64,000 nucleotides of DNA, from positions 82,399 through 146,398 of the forward strand of contig JAZQUG010000040.1 of the NCBI GenBank assembly GCA_045631225.1, read 5' to 3'. A program made the translations under genes and the position numbers. Origin of the DNA: Fimenecus sp045631225 (GTDB lineage Bacteria; Bacillota; Clostridia; Oscillospirales; Acutalibacteraceae). Position 1 is the stretch's first letter. Each line of letters starts with the position of its first letter. The notes beneath the pieces were generated by a model. That model searched no databases. It was not told the DNA's origin and worked only from the letters and a program-made list of their open reading frames with translations. Of the stretch, positions 6,304 through 15,423 are shown piece by piece.

Positions 6304-7332
6304 ATGAACATGAATTTTAAAAGAAAATTACCCATCCCTATGGAGATAAAAGAACAGTATCCTATTACATATGAACTTGAGCAGATGAAAAAAAAAAGAG
6401 ATCAGGAAATCAAGGCGATTTTCGAAGGCAGAGATGACAGATTTATTCTTATTATTGGTCCCTGTTCAGCCGATAACGATGACAGCGTAATTGATTACAT
6501 TTCCCGACTCAGAGGCGTTCAGGACAAAGTTTCCGATAAAATTCTCATCATTCCGAGAATTTATACTAACAAACCACGTACAACAGGCGACGGATATAAA
6601 GGAATGCTTCATCAGCCTGACCCTCACAAGGGTGAAGATATGTTAAAAGGTGTTGTTGCAATCAGAAGTCTGCACATCAGAGCAATGCAGGAAACAGGTT
6701 TTACTTGTGCCGATGAAATGCTTTATCCTGAAAATTACAGATACCTTTCTGATGTTTTGTCATATGTTGCCATCGGTGCAAGGTCAGTTGAAAACCAACA
6801 GCATCGTTTAACAGCAAGCGGTTTTGATATTCCCGTTGGAATGAAAAACCCTACTTCAGGTGATATTTCAGTAATGATGAACTCAATAACAGCGGCTCAG
6901 CATTCTCACACATTCATTTACAGAGGTTGGGAGGTTGAAAGTCAGGGGAATCCTCTTTCTCACGCTATTTTAAGAGGATATGTTAATAAGCATGGTCAGT
7001 CAATGCCTAACTATCATTACGAAGACCTTATCCATCTTGCAGAAATATATGAAAAATCAGGTCTAAAGAATCCTGCAGTCATAATTGACACAAACCATGC
7101 AAACTCAGGTAAAAAATGGATGGAGCAGCCAAGAATTGCAAAAGAGGTTCTCCACAGTTGCCGTCACTCTGCTGATGTAAAAAAGATTGTAAAAGGTCTT
7201 ATGATAGAAAGCTATATCGAAGACGGAGCACAGAAGCCTGAAGAATGCGTTTACGGAAAATCTATAACTGACCCGTGTCTTGGTTGGGAGAAAACTGAAA
7301 AGCTTATTCTTGATTTAGCAGATGTTCTGTAA
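6304..7332 (+). CDS. aroF: 3-deoxy-7-phosphoheptulonate synthase (DAHP synthase, class I)
   Basis: A 342-aa type I alpha (AroFGH-like) DAHP synthase that joins phosphoenolpyruvate and erythrose 4-phosphate, the first step of the shikimate pathway. Recognisable motifs are IGPCSADN, RIYTNKPRTTGDGYKG and GARSVENQQHR. The metal/substrate end of the barrel includes IIDTNHANSGKKW. Cys-61 in GPCS and His in DTNH are expected metal ligands. ATG 6304 is chosen because GGAGG lies at 6291-6295; an upstream alternative at 6289 precedes that site. It is paired with pheA behind one attenuator, which suggests this isozyme is devoted to Phe (and perhaps Tyr) supply. Confidence 0.94.
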   Translation: MNMNFKRKLPIPMEIKEQYPITYELEQMKKKRDQEIKAIFEGRDDRFILIIGPCSADNDDSVIDYISRLRGVQDKVSDKILIIPRIYTNKPRTTGDGYKGMLHQPDPHKGEDMLKGVVAIRSLHIRAMQETGFTCADEMLYPENYRYLSDVLSYVAIGARSVENQQHRLTASGFDIPVGMKNPTSGDISVMMNSITAAQHSHTFIYRGWEVESQGNPLSHAILRGYVNKHGQSMPNYHYEDLIHLAEIYEKSGLKNPAVIIDTNHANSGKKWMEQPRIAKEVLHSCRHSADVKKIVKGLMIESYIEDGAQKPEECVYGKSITDPCLGWEKTEKLILDLADVL

Positions 7333-7365
7333 TGAGATTTTCATAAAATACATCTGAATTATGAT

Positions 7366-7408
7366 AAAGACGAAGAATCTTAATGATTATTTCGTCTTTA
7401 TTTTTATT
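7366..7408 (+). terminator. Terminator of pheA-aroF
   Basis: AAAGACGAA (7366-7374) and TTCGTCTTT (7391-7399) form a 9-bp stem, followed by ATTTTTATT. Confidence 0.8.
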
Positions 7409-7435
7409 GACTTGAAATTACAGATTTGATATACT
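7407..7435 (+). promoter_or_regulatory. Promoter of the fucose operon
   Basis: TTGACT (7407-7412) and TATACT (7430-7435) with a 17-bp spacer, 45 bp before fucI. No clear operator or cre box was seen. Confidence 0.75.
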
Positions 7436-7479
7436 AAAGTTCTAAAGATATATTCATTATATATTAAGGAGAGATTGTT

Positions 7480-9276
7480 ATGGCTAAAAACAGACTTATC
7501 GGCGATTATCCTGTTATTGGTATTCGTCCTACTATTGACGGCAGACGTGGTGTTCTCGGTGTTCGTGAATCTCTTGAAGTTCAGACAATGAATATGGCTA
7601 AACGTGCTGCTAAACTTTTTACTGATAATCTTAAATACTCAAACGGTGAACCTGTAAAGGTTGTTATTGCAGATACAACTATCGGTCGAGTAGCTGAAGC
7701 TGCTGCTTGTGCTGACAAGTTCCGTAAAGAAGGCGTTGATATTACTGTTACTGTTACACCTTGCTGGTGCTATGGTGCAGAAACTATGGATATGGACCCT
7801 CATACAATCAAGGCTGTTTGGGGATTTAACGGTACAGAACGTCCTGGTGCAGTATATCTTGCATCTGTTCTTGCTACTCATGCACAGAAGGGTCTTCCTG
7901 CATTTGGTATTTACGGTCACGATGTTCAGGACCTTGACGATGAGACAATTCCTGCTGACGTAGAAGAAAAACTTCTTCGTTTTGGCCGTGCGGCTGTGGC
8001 TGCTGCTACAATGCGTGGTAAGTCATATCTTCAGATTGGTTCAATTTGTATGGGTATCGGTGGTTCAATCATTGACTGCGATTTCATTGAAGATTATCTC
8101 GGTATGAGAGTTGAATCTGTTGACGAAGTTGAAATTATCCGTCGAATGACAGAAGAAATCTATGATAAAGACGAATATGAAAAGGCGCTTAAATGGGCAA
8201 AGGAAAACTGCATTGAAGGCTTTGACAAAAACCCTGAAAACCTTCAGAAAACAAGAGAAGAAAAAGATGCAGACTGGGAATTTGTTGTTAAGATGATGGT
8301 TATTATCAAAGACCTTATGAATGGTAATGACAAGCTTCCAAAGGGCTGTGAAGAAGAAATGGTTGGTCACAATGCTATTGCTGCCGGCTTCCAGGGACAG
8401 CGTCAGTGGACAGACTTCTATCCTAACTGTGACTTCCCTGAATCAATGCTCAACACATCATTTGACTGGAATGGTGCAAGAGAACCATATATCCTTGCTA
8501 CTGAAAACGATGTTCTTAACGGTCTTGGTATGCTCTTTATGAAATTACTTACAAACCGTGCACAGATGTTTGCTGATGTTCGTACATATTGGAGTGGCGA
8601 TGCAATCAAGAGAGTTACAGGTTATGACATTGAAGGTAAGGCAAAAGACAGTGACGGTATTATCCACCTTATTAACTCAGGTGCTTGTTGTCTTGATGCT
8701 AATGGTGCTGCAAAAGATGAAAACGGAAATGCAGTAATCAAGCCTTGGTATGAAGTTACTGAAGCTGACCAGAAAGCAATTATGGAAAATGCTACATGGA
8801 ACTATGCTGACCTTGGTTATTTCCGTGGCGGCGGATATTCTTCAAGATTTGAAACAAGAGCAGAAATGCCTGCAACTATGATTAGACTTAACCTTGTTAA
8901 GGGTCTTGGACCTGTTCTTCAGATTGCTGAAGGTTGGACAGTTGAGCTCCCAGAAGACGTTTCTGACAAACTCTGGAAGAGAACTGACTACACATGGCCT
9001 TGTACATGGTTTGCTCCAAGAACAACAGGTGAAGGTTATTTCAAAACAGCTTATGATGTTATGAACAACTGGGGTGCTAACCACGGTGCTATTTCATACG
9101 GACATATTGGTGCTGACCTTATTACACTCTGTTCAATGCTTCGTATCCCTGTTTGTATGCACAACGTTCCTGAAGAAAAAATCTTCCGTCCTGCTGCATG
9201 GAATGCATTTGGTATGGACAAAGAAAGTGCTGACTACAGAGCTTGTGAAAACTTTGGTCCACTTTTCAAAAAATAA
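7480..9276 (+). CDS. fucI: L-fucose isomerase
   Basis: A 598-aa cytosolic enzyme that converts L-fucose to L-fuculose using Mn2+. It matches the FucI family along its length and has the usual size. The start region contains DYPVIGIRPTIDGRRGVLGVRESLE. Downstream come the GTERPGAVYLA and ARTTGEGYF-like segments. Acidic residues in DANGAAKDE and nearby, and His in GANHGAISYGHIGADL, are likely metal and substrate ligands. ATG 7480 follows AAGGAGAG. It is first in a four-gene operon for fucose breakdown; gut bacteria obtain fucose from mucin and milk glycans. Confidence 0.95.
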   Translation: MAKNRLIGDYPVIGIRPTIDGRRGVLGVRESLEVQTMNMAKRAAKLFTDNLKYSNGEPVKVVIADTTIGRVAEAAACADKFRKEGVDITVTVTPCWCYGAETMDMDPHTIKAVWGFNGTERPGAVYLASVLATHAQKGLPAFGIYGHDVQDLDDETIPADVEEKLLRFGRAAVAAATMRGKSYLQIGSICMGIGGSIIDCDFIEDYLGMRVESVDEVEIIRRMTEEIYDKDEYEKALKWAKENCIEGFDKNPENLQKTREEKDADWEFVVKMMVIIKDLMNGNDKLPKGCEEEMVGHNAIAAGFQGQRQWTDFYPNCDFPESMLNTSFDWNGAREPYILATENDVLNGLGMLFMKLLTNRAQMFADVRTYWSGDAIKRVTGYDIEGKAKDSDGIIHLINSGACCLDANGAAKDENGNAVIKPWYEVTEADQKAIMENATWNYADLGYFRGGGYSSRFETRAEMPATMIRLNLVKGLGPVLQIAEGWTVELPEDVSDKLWKRTDYTWPCTWFAPRTTGEGYFKTAYDVMNNWGANHGAISYGHIGADLITLCSMLRIPVCMHNVPEEKIFRPAAWNAFGMDKESADYRACENFGPLFKK

Positions 9277-9295
9277 TTAAGGAGCAAAACACATA

Positions 9296-9994
9296 ATGGA
9301 TAATTTATCATATATGGAAATTCGTGAGCAGATATGTGATGTCTGCCATAAAATGTGGCAACTCGGTTGGGTTGCGGCAAACGATGGTAATGTTTCTGTA
9401 AAATTGCCTGATGGTAATTTTATGGCTACACCTACAGGTATAAGCAAAAGCTTTATTACACCTGAAAAGCTTGTTGTTATAAATGCTCAGGGTGAAGTAC
9501 TTGAAGGTGCACCATACAAACCATCAAGTGAAATCAAAATGCATCTTCGTTGTTTTAAAGAAAGAGAGGATGTGGGTGCAGTTGTTCACGCACATCCGCC
9601 AACAGCAACAGGTTACGCAGTTGCAGGAAAGAGCCTTGATGAATACTCAATGATTGAAACAGTTATTGCTATTGGTTCTATTCCTCTTACACCATATGGC
9701 ACACCAAGTACTGATGAAGTACCTGAAGCTATTGCACCTTATCTTCCTGAACATGATGTTATGCTTTTACAGAATCACGGTGCTTTGGCTGTGGGATGTG
9801 ACTTAATTACTGCATATTACAGAATGGAAACTCTTGAGTTATTTGCTAAAATTTCACTTACTGCACATCTTTTAGGTGGTGCGCAGGAAATTTCAAAACC
9901 AAAAATAGATAAACTCTTATACTTAAGAGATAATTATTACGGTGTTACAGGTAAACATCCTGGATATAAACACTATAACAAGGATGATGAATAA
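9296..9994 (+). CDS. fucA: L-fuculose-phosphate aldolase
   Basis: A 232-aa class II aldolase (AraD/FucA family). It splits L-fuculose 1-phosphate into dihydroxyacetone phosphate and L-lactaldehyde. The zinc site is visible as VVHAHPPTATGYA and, further on, LLQNHGALAVG. The phosphate-binding part is WVAANDGNVSVKL and TPTGISKSF. The length is close to the E. coli enzyme with a short C-terminal extension. It starts 19 bp after fucI, behind AAGGAG, and its TAA overlaps the start of the next gene. Confidence 0.93.
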   Translation: MDNLSYMEIREQICDVCHKMWQLGWVAANDGNVSVKLPDGNFMATPTGISKSFITPEKLVVINAQGEVLEGAPYKPSSEIKMHLRCFKEREDVGAVVHAHPPTATGYAVAGKSLDEYSMIETVIAIGSIPLTPYGTPSTDEVPEAIAPYLPEHDVMLLQNHGALAVGCDLITAYYRMETLELFAKISLTAHLLGGAQEISKPKIDKLLYLRDNYYGVTGKHPGYKHYNKDDE

Positions 9995-10428
9995 TGCTTA
10001 AGAATATACCAAAAATCTTATCGCCTGAATTACTTAAAGTTCTTTGTGAAATGGGACATAGTGACAGAATAGTTATTGCTGACGCTAATTTTCCTGCTGA
10101 AAGCATGGGCAAAAATGCAATTGTAATCCGTGCAGACGGACACAATGCAACTGACCTTCTTGATGCTATTCTCACAGTATTTCCTCTTGACACGTATGTT
10201 GATTCTCCTGTTATGTTAATGCAGGTTATGGCAGGTGACAATGTGGAAACACCTATCTGGGATGAATACAAGGAAATTGTTGCAAAGCACGATGACAGAG
10301 GTGCAGATGCTTTCGGTGAATATGAACGATTTGAGTTCTATGAACAAGCTAAAAAGTGTTATGCAATTATTGCAACAGGTGAATCTGCACTTTATGCTAA
10401 CCTTATTTTACAAAAAGGTGTAATATAA
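9994..10428 (+). CDS. fucU: L-fucose mutarotase (RbsD/FucU family)
   Basis: A 144-aa protein of the RbsD/FucU family. It interconverts alpha- and beta-L-fucose so that the isomerase has its preferred anomer. The N-terminus (IPKILSPELLKVLCEMGHSDRIVIADANFP) carries the conserved His and Asp of the family, and the C-terminal half has YERFEFYEQAKKCYAIIATGE. It overlaps the aldolase stop codon by one base and leads the kinase by two, so it is firmly in the operon. Confidence 0.92.
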   Translation: MLKNIPKILSPELLKVLCEMGHSDRIVIADANFPAESMGKNAIVIRADGHNATDLLDAILTVFPLDTYVDSPVMLMQVMAGDNVETPIWDEYKEIVAKHDDRGADAFGEYERFEFYEQAKKCYAIIATGESALYANLILQKGVI

Positions 10429-10430
10429 TT

Positions 10431-11795
10431 ATGAAGTATTGTTTAGCTATTGATATGGGAGCTTCAAGTGGTCGTCATATTCTCGGATATGTTGAAAACG
10501 GCAAGTTACAGCTCGAAGAAATATACCGATTTGAAAATGGAATAGTCGATATTGACGGTACGCTTTGTTGGGATATTGATAAACTTTTTGAAGAAATAAA
10601 AAACGGTCTTAAAGAGTGTCATAAAAGAGGTGTTGTGCCCGAAACAGTTGCTATAGACACTTGGGGCGTTGACTATGTGCTTCTTGATAAGGACAAAAAA
10701 GAGATTTTACCTGCTGTAGCGTATCGTGATAACAGAACGGTAGGAATTCCTGAAGAAGTCGATAAGATTATACCAAGAAAAGACCTTTATGAGTGTACAG
10801 GTATTCAGGCAATAAATTTCAATTCGATTTATCAGCTTTATTGTGATAAAAAATCAGGAAAGCTCCAAAATGCCGAATATTTCCTTATGATGCCTGAGTA
10901 TTTCTCATTTAAACTTACAGGTGAAATCAGAAATGAATACACACTTGCAACAACAGGCGGACTTGTGAATACAGGAACATTTGAAAGAGATGAAGAAATT
11001 TTGTCAAAGCTTGGCATAGATAAAAAAATCTTTGCACCTTTATCACTTCCCGGTACTGTTGTAGGTAATTTGACTGATGAAGTTAAGGCAGAAGTCGGAT
11101 TCGATACTACCGTTATTCTCTGTGCTTCTCATGATACTGCATCTGCTGTAGCATCCTGCTCGGTTGGTGATAACGGAATTTACATTTCTTCAGGTACATG
11201 GAGTCTTATCGGTACAGAAAACCCTGAGCCTGTTACTTGTGAAAAGGCTATGAATTCAGGCTTTACAAATGAAGGCGGAATAGAGCACCGTTATCGTTTC
11301 CTTGAAAACATTATGGGTATGTGGCTTTTACAAAATATTCGTAAAAATCTTGATAAAAAGTACACATACGATGAAATGATGGAAATGGCTCAAAATAGTG
11401 ATTTTACTGAATGTATCAATCCGAATGCTGAAGAATTTCTTGCTCCTGAAAGTATGATTGAGGCAATCAGAAATTACCTTGGTAAACCGGAACTGCCAAT
11501 CGGTGATGTTATTAACTGTGTTTATCATTCTCTTGCAAAAGCTTATGATGATGCTGTAAAGGTTATTGAAGAAATCAGTAATAAAAAAATCGATGTTATT
11601 AACATTGTTGGTGGTGGATGTAAGGATACTTACCTTAACTCACTTACTGAAAAAGTCACAGGTAAAAAGGTAATCGCAGGACCTGTTGAAGCTACTGCAG
11701 CAGGAAATATTATGGTGCAGTTAATGTATCTTGATAAAACTCTTGATTTATCAGGTGCAAGACAGTTAATAAAAGAATCATTCAGCAGAAACTAA
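10431..11795 (+). CDS. Fuculokinase/rhamnulokinase-type FGGY sugar kinase
   Basis: A 454-aa FGGY-family carbohydrate kinase. The N-terminal nucleotide site is CLAIDMGASSGRHILG. AIDTWGVDYVLLD carries the catalytic Asp region. The C-terminal ATP site is INIVGGGCKDTYLNSLTEKVTG. By sequence it is closest in style to RhaB-like kinases, but the operon (fucI, fucA, fucU) indicates L-fuculose as substrate, giving fuculose 1-phosphate for the aldolase. fucK would be a reasonable symbol, but rhamnulokinase activity cannot be excluded. No transporter or regulator gene is in the operon. Confidence 0.88.
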   Translation: MKYCLAIDMGASSGRHILGYVENGKLQLEEIYRFENGIVDIDGTLCWDIDKLFEEIKNGLKECHKRGVVPETVAIDTWGVDYVLLDKDKKEILPAVAYRDNRTVGIPEEVDKIIPRKDLYECTGIQAINFNSIYQLYCDKKSGKLQNAEYFLMMPEYFSFKLTGEIRNEYTLATTGGLVNTGTFERDEEILSKLGIDKKIFAPLSLPGTVVGNLTDEVKAEVGFDTTVILCASHDTASAVASCSVGDNGIYISSGTWSLIGTENPEPVTCEKAMNSGFTNEGGIEHRYRFLENIMGMWLLQNIRKNLDKKYTYDEMMEMAQNSDFTECINPNAEEFLAPESMIEAIRNYLGKPELPIGDVINCVYHSLAKAYDDAVKVIEEISNKKIDVINIVGGGCKDTYLNSLTEKVTGKKVIAGPVEATAAGNIMVQLMYLDKTLDLSGARQLIKESFSRN

Positions 11796-11803
11796 AATAT
11801 TTA

Positions 11804-11831
11804 AGGGATGTCCGATGGCATCCCTTTTTTA
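11804..11831 (+). terminator. Terminator of the fucose operon
   Basis: AGGGATG and CATCCCT form the stem (11804-11810 with 11819-11825), followed by a T6 run. The 174 bp beyond it hold no gene or clear signal. Confidence 0.85.
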
Positions 11832-12005
11832 ATGCTAATGTTGTTAAAAATAGTGTGACAACAGAAAGAACTAATATTAAGTAACGTCATATGAGTTTAA
11901 GAGTGCTTTAGTGTTAATTTTTACTTATAAATATTTGTAAAGCCTTGATTAATGAAATGATGTTTGATATTATTGTAGAGAGTTTTATTTTAGTAGATAT
12001 GACAT

Positions 12006-12197
12006 ATGGTTAAGACAATGTCATTTATTTTAGCGCTTTTATTATCAGTAGTTTCATTGGTTTTTCCATCAAAACCAATGGGTGAGTATGACTCAAGTCA
12101 ATGGAAAACTAACTATCAGTATGTTTTCGTTCACGGATTAATGGGTTGGGGTCAATATGATACTCAATACAAAGCAATGCTGAACTGCCTCAAATTG
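12006..12197 (+). pseudogene. 5' fragment of a secreted lipase/alpha-beta hydrolase gene
   Basis: The frame starts MVKTMSFILALLLSVVSLVF, a signal peptide. It continues with EYDSSQWKTNYQYVFVHGLMGWGQYDT, the oxyanion-hole segment typical of triacylglycerol lipases (VFVHG.xGWG). After about residue 60 it loses similarity and runs into the IS3-family remnant, so the Ser, Asp and His of the triad are absent. The rest of the gene is not found on the other side of the IS or of the island. It looks like a gene truncated by IS insertion and later rearrangement. A short secreted peptide could still be made. Confidence 0.7.
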
Positions 12198-12735
12198 TGC
12201 AGACATCACAAAAATCCCCCTATTGTGGGTAAAGTTAAATTTTAAGCAACAAACTGATTTCGTTTTTCAAGCGGAGTCAGTTTTGTTTTTAATTGAATTC
12301 TTTCGTTATTGTAGAAATGGATGTATTCACTTATGAGGATGCGAGCATCCTCATAAGTTCGCAATCTTGTTCGATAGATACATTCTGTTTTTAGAATTGA
12401 AAAGAAATTTTCAGCCATAGCATTATCATACGGATTTCCTCGTCTTGACATTCCTGTAATGTTTTTGCAGGTTTTCGTTCTCGTTGTTTTGGAATCCCTT
12501 GAATTTCTTTTTTTCGTTCTCTTTTAAGTAAGTTATGAATTGGTCTATCTCCTGTTAACCCTAAAACTTTTTCTATTTCTTTTTGTGTCATTCCTTGCTG
12601 AAGCATTTCTTTAATTTGTGGTAAAATTAACTGCATGTGTTGATATTTTCTTGGCATAATAATAACCCCCTACTGTAGTATTTTCCTACAATAGGGGGTT
12701 TTTGTCTATTGTCCGTTTTTACTGGACTTGTGCAA
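12197..12735 (-). mobile_element. Internally deleted IS3-family element
   Basis: Imperfect terminal inverted repeats are seen at 12208-12233 (ACAAAAATCCCCCTATTGT...) and 12681-12705 (its complement). They enclose an orfA start and an orfB end on the minus strand. Outer limits are approximate. Intact IS3 elements are about 1.2-1.5 kb, so around 0.8 kb is missing. Confidence 0.75.
12242..12657 (-). pseudogene. IS3-family transposase remnant (orfA N-terminus joined to orfB C-terminus)
   Basis: From ATG 12657 the frame encodes the orfA helix-turn-helix (GMTQKEIEKVLGLTGDRPIHN) to about KPAKTLQE. It then enters, out of frame, the end of orfB: MSRRGNPYDNAMAENFF and the following EYIHFYNNERIQLKTKLTP (frame 12451-12242). 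These carry the last part of the DDE integrase core (the E region, NPYDNA..ENFFS..K). The first catalytic Asp and most of orfB are gone. The join sits at ACATTACAGGAAT, a sequence that fits both sides, which suggests deletion at a short repeat. Confidence 0.8.
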
Positions 12736-12762
12736 TAACGGTTCTGGGGTTTGTCATTGTTA

Positions 12763-12774
12763 TTATTCCCACTC
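12763..12774. repeat. Distal att site of the guaA island
   Basis: TTATTCCCACTC, identical to the end of guaA at 29278-29289. Outside it lies chromosomal DNA with the IS3 remnant; inside it the island begins. Confidence 0.88.
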
Positions 12775-13012
12775 ACTTAGTTTTAACATTTTGAGTTCGA
12801 AAACGCACGTAAAATAGGGGTTTCTCAGGGGTCAAAACTGAAAAAATCAAGATTTTTGCCCTTTTGCTGTATCAATACCAGTATCACGGAGCAAAAACAC
12901 TAACCCCGGCGGATTCACACCCACCCGAAACACTCTTCTTTTACAATTGCAAATGAATTGTAGCACATAAAAAAGCATATGTCAATACTTTAAAGCGGTG
13001 AAGTTTTGGTGT
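12775..13012. other. Non-coding left end of the island with integrase arm-like repeats
   Basis: GTAAAATAGGGGTTTC (12809-12824) followed by TCAGG is the inverse of CCTGAAACCCCTTATTTTAC at 29235-29254. CAGTATCACG (12889-12898) recurs in direct orientation at 29088-29097, with GTATCACGA at 29212-29220. No gene is supported here. Confidence 0.6.
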
Positions 13013-14509
13013 CTATATAATATCTATGAAAATTTCACCTTTTTCTTTTACAAATACGACATTAGATGGAAACAGTTTCATTCCCATGTTTGAACTAGCT
13101 ACAACAGTTAAAGCCCATTCTGATAACTGTTTTGGCAATTTGTAGCAAATAGGTGTTCCTTTTTCGGTAATGGTTATTAACGGGGTTCTGTTTTTGTCAA
13201 AACCAACCGACAAAACCATATATTTAGTGCTACCATCAGCAAGTGGCAACAAGGGTTGTATTCTCGTATCATAGTATACTTTTGCACCACGCTGGTTTAA
13301 ATAATAGTCCTTGTTTAGATTTGATTTTGGGATTGGATCTATTGCTAGTTTGATCATTTTTCGACAATAATCTTCCGATAATGCTTCGCACGCATATGCA
13401 TTAAAATATTCTCCCTGTATATTTAAATCGGTATGGATTTCGTCAGTATTAGAAAAATGACTCATAAAATTCAGAAGAGCGTTTGTACATACCAGATCAT
13501 CCGCATAAACTCCAGCAAATGATTTATACCATGCATTATTTAGTTCGGAAACAATATGATGTAATTTTTTATACAAAGCAAGTTGAGCATCGGTTAGATC
13601 GAACCATTCGGTAGGGAGAATAGTTTTTTGCACAACGTCGGGATTCGTTGGATGAAGATTTTTACATAGAGACTTCATCAACTTCCCGAGCATACCTGCC
13701 AGCATATCTGCCATTCTAATACCAAAGTGGTTATCTGATTCCTCATCATCAACATTCTTTAGATTTGCTTTTCTTGCAGCTAAAACAGTTTTTTGATGTT
13801 CTCCTTCACGATCAATCGTCAAAGAATAGTCGCTAATAGAATTTTCGTCTAAAAAGTGTCGGAACCCGACAAAAGGCGGAGTATAATCCCATTCGATACA
13901 ATCAATTGGTTTTACATCATCAAGGACTAATATAATTTGTTCAAACGATTCTGTTTCTCTTTCTTTTAAAGACGGGTTAATTTTGTTTTTTTCGATTCTA
14001 TCCTTGAAGAATGCCTTCATTGCATCAACAATATTTTCCGGCTTGTTATATATGGCATCAACAAGTTCTCGAGGTTTGTAAATAACCAAAGCTTTTATAA
14101 TTGAATACCTCATCATATCCATATCAAACAAAAGGCTGTTTTTGTAACCTTTGAACAGTTGATTTACAATATATTCGACTTTGCTGAAAGTAGAAATATA
14201 AATATATATATCATCAGAGAACAAACTTAAGTAATCATCGATGAATTCAATATTACCATTGTTAATAGAAGCAAAACCATATCTCACTTGATTGTTTTTT
14301 ATGGTATCACTTTTCAATTCTCCATTTGGGTGGCGTTCTATATACTTTTGCTCAAAATTATAGTATTTTTCTTTAATTTTTCCCTCATAATTTGACTTCC
14401 ACCCTACAATAACTGTAATAAAATTATCATAGAAATTTCCAGCAGTAACAGTTTTAAAACCAATTGATCGACTGTGCTCGGACTCGTCATAATAGAAATT
14501 ATATTTCAA
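13013..14509 (-). CDS. DUF3800-like protein with RNase H-type residues
   Basis: A 498-aa protein, last in the defence-like operon. It opens with YNFYYDESEHS, the D-E start typical of DUF3800, a family with a predicted RNase H-like fold found in many mobile and defence loci. A second acidic block is ILVLDDVKPID (about residue 210). A third is NHFGIRMADMLAGML (about 270-285), matching the 'Q/R-x-A-D-x-x-A-G' end of the family. These three would form the metal site of a nuclease. The C-terminal 200 residues (beta-rich, ending EKGEIFIDII) are not recognised. Nuclease activity is an inference. It starts 13 bp after the zinc-ribbon gene. Confidence 0.7.
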   Translation of the reverse strand: MKYNFYYDESEHSRSIGFKTVTAGNFYDNFITVIVGWKSNYEGKIKEKYYNFEQKYIERHPNGELKSDTIKNNQVRYGFASINNGNIEFIDDYLSLFSDDIYIYISTFSKVEYIVNQLFKGYKNSLLFDMDMMRYSIIKALVIYKPRELVDAIYNKPENIVDAMKAFFKDRIEKNKINPSLKERETESFEQIILVLDDVKPIDCIEWDYTPPFVGFRHFLDENSISDYSLTIDREGEHQKTVLAARKANLKNVDDEESDNHFGIRMADMLAGMLGKLMKSLCKNLHPTNPDVVQKTILPTEWFDLTDAQLALYKKLHHIVSELNNAWYKSFAGVYADDLVCTNALLNFMSHFSNTDEIHTDLNIQGEYFNAYACEALSEDYCRKMIKLAIDPIPKSNLNKDYYLNQRGAKVYYDTRIQPLLPLADGSTKYMVLSVGFDKNRTPLITITEKGTPICYKLPKQLSEWALTVVASSNMGMKLFPSNVVFVKEKGEIFIDII

Positions 14510-14522
14510 TTTCCAATCATCC

Positions 14523-14720
14523 TTAATCTACACCCAATGTGATTTGTCTTTTACATTTATCACATTCAAGTTTGAATTCTTTTAACTCTCCATTTTTAAT
14601 TTCAGTTTTGCCAAAATGGAACTGTTTTGTTTCTAACCAATCTCTAAATTGAGTGTATTTACCCGCCGGTGCAGGAATAATAATTTCGTTACCACAATCG
14701 CATTTAATTATTATGTTCAT
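14523..14720 (-). CDS. Small zinc-ribbon protein, 65 aa
   Basis: The product has KCDCGNEI near the N-terminus and ECDKCKRQITLG near the C-terminus, four Cys in C-x-C and C-x-x-C pairs that should bind one zinc. Between them is a short helix (FRDWLETKQFH). ATG 14720 follows GGAGAAAATAG. It sits between the nuclease and the DUF3800-like gene with gaps of 24 and 13 bp. A role as a nucleic-acid- or protein-binding adaptor in that system is likely but not shown. Confidence 0.75.
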   Translation of the reverse strand: MNIIIKCDCGNEIIIPAPAGKYTQFRDWLETKQFHFGKTEIKNGELKEFKLECDKCKRQITLGVD

Positions 14721-14744
14721 ATCTATTTTCTCCTTATTGGTAAT

Positions 14745-15416
14745 CTAAGCTGATACAAAATCAAAGAACAAATGATGCAAAGTGATTTCTTGATTATCAA
14801 GTGTCCGCGTATGGTAACTTTTATACTGCGGATCAACATTTGGTGTTCGTGCAAGGTTTGATATTGGCGTGCCTTTTGCCATTTCGACTTTCAACGCACC
14901 CACAATATCTGAAATGTTTCCTGAAAGCACATAACCAATTATCGACGACTCAGAGGATTGTGAACCATATCTGCCCGTCGTATAATTGTCAACACCTGTA
15001 GATACATATCGTGTAATTTTATCTGGACGACTTTCATACAAATTTTTAGCTTCAGCTCCAAAATAACTATTATCGGTCGACCAATCTTTAAAGCAGAAGT
15101 CAATAGTGGGAGATTTAGAACCACCTCGTTTTTTCATTGTGTTATCTGCATACTGGTGGATAGGGCAAAGTCCATTAAGAGCAATTGATGTAGCTCTATT
15201 CCTTGAATCCCAGATACTAACAATTTTTTCATACCACTTCTGCGTAATATCATCTTCCTCTGTTGATACATTAACAACGAACGATGCATCACTTTTTAAT
15301 CCACGATATCCTTTCCAAAAGACGTCTATGATTTCATTAACACCACCGACCCCAATTTTCTTAGCCAAATCCGGAGGCATAGGTGTAGAAGAAGTGATTT
15401 TTCTAATACTGCTCAT
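14745..15416 (-). CDS. Predicted PD-(D/E)XK restriction nuclease
   Basis: A 223-aa protein. Residues about 100-125 read SPTIDFCFKDWSTDNSYFGAEAKNL, which fits a PD-(D/E)XK active site: Asp-106, then Glu-121 and Lys-123 after a beta strand. The N-terminal part is helical, and a His-rich end follows (ITLHHLFFDF). It lies 7 bp after the 996-aa methylase gene. The methylase lacks an evident nuclease active site, so this protein is a good candidate for its cleavage subunit. No named family is recognised. Confidence 0.7.
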   Translation of the reverse strand: MSSIRKITSSTPMPPDLAKKIGVGGVNEIIDVFWKGYRGLKSDASFVVNVSTEEDDITQKWYEKIVSIWDSRNRATSIALNGLCPIHQYADNTMKKRGGSKSPTIDFCFKDWSTDNSYFGAEAKNLYESRPDKITRYVSTGVDNYTTGRYGSQSSESSIIGYVLSGNISDIVGALKVEMAKGTPISNLARTPNVDPQYKSYHTRTLDNQEITLHHLFFDFVSA

Positions 15417-15423
15417 TTAAACT

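Noticed and set aside
12006..12245. The lipase-like frame as an intact 79-aa gene
   Set aside because: The last 16-20 residues are IS end sequence and the catalytic Ser, Asp and His are absent.
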